A DNA stretch of 64,000 nucleotides from Thermoleophilia bacterium (GTDB lineage: Bacteria > Actinomycetota > Thermoleophilia > Gaiellales > SKUG01). The stretch lies in assembly GCA_025964555.1 (NCBI GenBank), contig JAOPYQ010000045.1, forward strand, positions 1 through 64,000. The letters are read 5' to 3'. A model generated the notes under the pieces. That model had not been told where the DNA came from and did not search any database. It saw only the letters and a program-made list of their open reading frames with translations. The translations under genes and the position numbers were made by a program. Below, one piece after another: positions 61,802-64,000 of the stretch. Each line of letters opens with the position of its first letter. Positions within the stretch are counted from its first letter, which is position 1.

Positions 61802-63769
61802 GTGAACGCGAAGACCCTGCGCAGCTCGGCGATCCCGATCCTCGTGATCGTGCTGATCGTCTTCCTCGTCGCGAACAACCGCAACGAGAAGCCGTCCTCC
61901 AAGGATGCGTCCTTCACGGCGCTCACGTCGCAGGTCGACGACGGCGAGGTGAAGTCGATCGAGGTCGACCCGGGATCGAACAAGATCACGGTCACGCCGA
62001 AGGAGGCGAAGGACTTCAAGGAGTACTCGATCGGCTACGCCACCGAGAAGCAGGTCGACGACCTGCAGGCGTCGCTCGAGAAGTCCAACGACGAGGAGCT
62101 GCTGTCGATCAAGCCGGTCGAGGGACCAGGCGTCGTGGGCTACCTGCTTCAGATCATCCTGCCGATCGGCCTGCTCATCGTGTTCTGGCTCTTCATCATG
62201 AACCAGATGCAGGGCGGCGGCTCGAAGGTCATGCAGTTCGGCAAGAGCAAGGCCAAGCGCATGGCGGTCGACGCGCCCAAGGTGACGTTCAAGGACGTCG
62301 CCGGCGCCGACGAGGCGGTGGAGGAGCTCAACGAGATCAAGGAGTTCCTCGAGAGCCCACGCAAGTTCCAGGCACTCGGCGCGCGCATCCCCAAGGGCGT
62401 GCTCCTGTTCGGCCCTCCCGGAACCGGCAAGACGCTCCTCGCGCGCGCCGTCGCCGGCGAGGCGGGCGTGCCGTTCTTCTCGATCTCCGGCTCCGACTTC
62501 GTCGAGATGTTCGTCGGCGTGGGCGCATCACGCGTGCGTGACCTGTTCGAGCAGGCCAAGGTGCATGCACCGTGCATCATCTTCGTCGACGAGATCGACG
62601 CCGTCGGGCGCCACCGCGGCGCAGGCATGGGCGGCGGCAACGACGAGCGGGAGCAGACGCTCAACCAGCTGCTCGTCGAGATGGACGGCTTCGCGATGAC
62701 CGACAACATCATCGTGATCGCCGCCACCAACCGTCCTGACATCCTCGACCCGGCCCTGCTTCGCCCGGGCCGCTTCGACCGCCAGATCCGTGTCGACGCT
62801 CCCGACCGCCCCGGCCGCAAGCACATCCTCGAGGTGCACACGAAGGGCAAGCCGCTCTCCAAGACCGTCGACCTCGACAAGATCGCGGCGCAGACCGCGG
62901 GCTTCACCGGCGCCGACCTGTCCAACCTCGTCAACGAGGGCGCGCTGCTCGCGGCGCGACGCGGGCTCAAGCGCGTCGGCATGCCCGAGCTGGAGGAAGG
63001 CATCATGCGCGTCATCGTCGGGCCCGAGAAGAAGGCCCGCATCATGAGCGACAAGGAGAAGCGCGTCACCGCGGTCCACGAGATGGGCCACGCGCTGCTC
63101 GCGCACTACCTGCCCGACGCCGACCCGCCACACAAGATCTCGATCATCGGCCGCGGCATGGCACTCGGCTACGTCGTGAGCCTCCCCAAGGAGGATCGCT
63201 ACACGCGCCGCAAAGCGGAGCTGATGGCGTCGCTCGCCCAGGCGCTCGGCGGTCGCACCGCCGAGGAGATCGTATTCGGCGAGTTCACGACCGGAGCCGA
63301 GAACGACCTGCAGAAGGTCACGCAGATGGCCAAGCGCATGGTCATGAAGTGGGGCATGAGCGAGACGCTCGGCGCCCGCTCGTTCGGCACCGACTCCGAG
63401 AACCCGTTCCTGGGCCGCGACTTCCACGCCGAGCCCGACTACTCCGACGGCGTCGCCGCCGAGATCGACCGCGAGATCCTGCGCATCGTCGACGAGGCGC
63501 ACGCCACCGCGCGCACGGTGCTCGGCGAGCACAAGGAGGAGCTCGAGCGACTGGCGGACCTGCTCGTCATCCACGAGAACATGGACGCCGAGCAGTTCGA
63601 GCGCCTCATGGCGGGCGACCAGCCCCAGGACGTGTTCGACGCGGAGGTCATCGCGGCCGCTGCCAAGGCCGAATCCGACGCGAACGACGCCGAGGATGCA
63701 GCCGAGGAGAAGGAAGCGCGCACCAAGGGCACCACGGGCCCGCTTCGTCCCGGATTCAGCACGGAATGA
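61802..63769 (+). CDS. ftsH: ATP-dependent zinc metalloprotease FtsH
   Basis: A 655-residue membrane AAA+ protease that degrades misfolded and regulatory membrane proteins as a hexamer. Two membrane helices (about 10-23 and 112-133) flank a small external domain. Walker A is GPPGTGKT (204-211), Walker [12 protein letters not shown], the second region of homology [20 protein letters not shown], and the zinc site HEMGH (426-430; usually HEAGH) with the Asp ligand in [15 protein letters not shown] at 61802 has GGAAGG upstream. The end overlaps folB by 4 nt (ATGA). Typical actinobacteria have folE and folP between these genes; here they are absent. Confidence 0.97.
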   Translation: MNAKTLRSSAIPILVIVLIVFLVANNRNEKPSSKDASFTALTSQVDDGEVKSIEVDPGSNKITVTPKEAKDFKEYSIGYATEKQVDDLQASLEKSNDEELLSIKPVEGPGVVGYLLQIILPIGLLIVFWLFIMNQMQGGGSKVMQFGKSKAKRMAVDAPKVTFKDVAGADEAVEELNEIKEFLESPRKFQALGARIPKGVLLFGPPGTGKTLLARAVAGEAGVPFFSISGSDFVEMFVGVGASRVRDLFEQAKVHAPCIIFVDEIDAVGRHRGAGMGGGNDEREQTLNQLLVEMDGFAMTDNIIVIAATNRPDILDPALLRPGRFDRQIRVDAPDRPGRKHILEVHTKGKPLSKTVDLDKIAAQTAGFTGADLSNLVNEGALLAARRGLKRVGMPELEEGIMRVIVGPEKKARIMSDKEKRVTAVHEMGHALLAHYLPDADPPHKISIIGRGMALGYVVSLPKEDRYTRRKAELMASLAQALGGRTAEEIVFGEFTTGAENDLQKVTQMAKRMVMKWGMSETLGARSFGTDSENPFLGRDFHAEPDYSDGVAAEIDREILRIVDEAHATARTVLGEHKEELERLADLLVIHENMDAEQFERLMAGDQPQDVFDAEVIAAAAKAESDANDAEDAAEEKEARTKGTTGPLRPGFSTE

Positions 63770-64000
63770 GCGCAGGGACGGTTCCCGCGCCCGCGACCAT
63801 CCGGCTCGTCGGGCTGAGCGTCTACGCCCACCACGGCCTCGTCGCGGAGGAGCGCTCGCTCGGGCAGCGCTTCGAGTTCGACGTCGAGGTGGAGCTGCCC
63901 CACTGCGCGGCATGTCGCAGCGACGAACCCGCGGATGCGGTCGCGTACGAAGCCATCGCGGCCGTCGTCGTGGAGGTCGCCACCAACTTCCGGTTCAGCC
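63766..64000 (+). CDS. folB: Dihydroneopterin aldolase, 5' part (truncated by window end)
   Basis: The first 78 residues of FolB, which converts dihydroneopterin to hydroxymethyl-dihydropterin in folate synthesis. The signature IRLVGLSVYAHHGLVAEERS then LGQRFEFDVEVEL is clear, with the usual Tyr/His and E-E pair. DAVAYEAIAAVV corresponds to the ..tv.Y..v...v region. ATG overlaps the ftsH stop (ATGA), so translation is coupled. The gene continues beyond the window. Two Cys residues (HCAACRS) are not typical. Confidence 0.93.
   Translation, partial: MSAGTVPAPATIRLVGLSVYAHHGLVAEERSLGQRFEFDVEVELPHCAACRSDEPADAVAYEAIAAVVVEVATNFRFS

Noticed and set aside
63076-63096. HEMGH in FtsH as a broken zinc site
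   Set aside because: The HExxH ligands are intact; only the variable third position differs from the usual Ala.

Overview
This 64 kb window is gene-dense, GC-rich chromosomal DNA from an actinobacterium. Support for that comes from the strong GTG/ATG GC-codon bias, two-component pairs with GTGA overlaps, many apparent leaderless starts of the form TAnnnT-N6/7-ATG, and a tilS-hpt-ftsH-folB block. The metabolic mix suggests class Thermoleophilia (Solirubrobacter/Patulibacter relatives): a large beta-oxidation repertoire, delta-60-repeat secreted proteins, and a PRC-barrel/DUF2382 cluster. This placement is inference; no rRNA or other phylogenetic marker gene is present. I see no prophage, insertion sequence, integrase or CRISPR array.

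Layout. 0-8.7 kb: a Pro-tRNA (CGG), a NifU-type Fe-S protein, a VOC protein, a NarL-type two-component pair, a membrane protein, a nitrilase-family amidase, a CaiB-type CoA-transferase/racemase, a TetR regulator and an alpha/beta hydrolase. 8.7-12.6 kb: a secreted delta-60-repeat protein, a membrane HD-GYP phosphodiesterase and a 26-residue peptide gene just upstream of it. 12.6-26.8 kb is dominated by fatty-acid beta-oxidation: three acyl-CoA dehydrogenases, an SCP2 protein, a thiolase, a FadB-like fusion and an enoyl-CoA hydratase. It is interrupted by an HETHH metallopeptidase-like protein and by an OmpR-type response regulator/histidine kinase/membrane protein operon.

26.8-37 kb is the most unusual part. 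It holds a translationally coupled pair of unrecognised paralogues, a DUF4349 protein, an intergenic region with a strong terminator that may encode a small RNA, a DagK-type lipid kinase, purine nucleoside phosphorylase, and two Gly/Ala-rich proteins that share an MCG N-terminal module and an upstream promoter-like block (one has LysM domains, the other a duplicated Trp-rich domain). 37-46.4 kb: a bacterial PH-domain protein, an SDR epimerase/acyltransferase pair, a second delta-60 protein, an ART-like/PLD-like two-domain protein, an oligopeptide-binding lipoprotein-like ABC protein and small envelope proteins. 46.6-51.6 kb: one 1650-residue secreted LamG-type surface protein.

51.7-54.9 kb is a minus-strand envelope/stress cluster (DUF2382, PRC-barrel, MscS-type TM proteins). 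55-57.7 kb: a bifunctional aldehyde-alcohol dehydrogenase (AdhE). 57.7-64 kb: a secreted DUF922 metallopeptidase-like protein and small proteins, then tilS-hpt, an LPYTG-anchored secreted protein, ftsH, and folB running off the window end.

How the genes may work together (inference): the ACAD, SCP2, thiolase, FadB, hydratase and CaiB genes together give full beta-oxidation capacity for straight and branched acyl-CoAs. The TetR protein is a candidate local regulator. The secreted and envelope proteins (delta-60, LamG, LysM, LPYTG, DUF4349) point to an elaborate cell surface.
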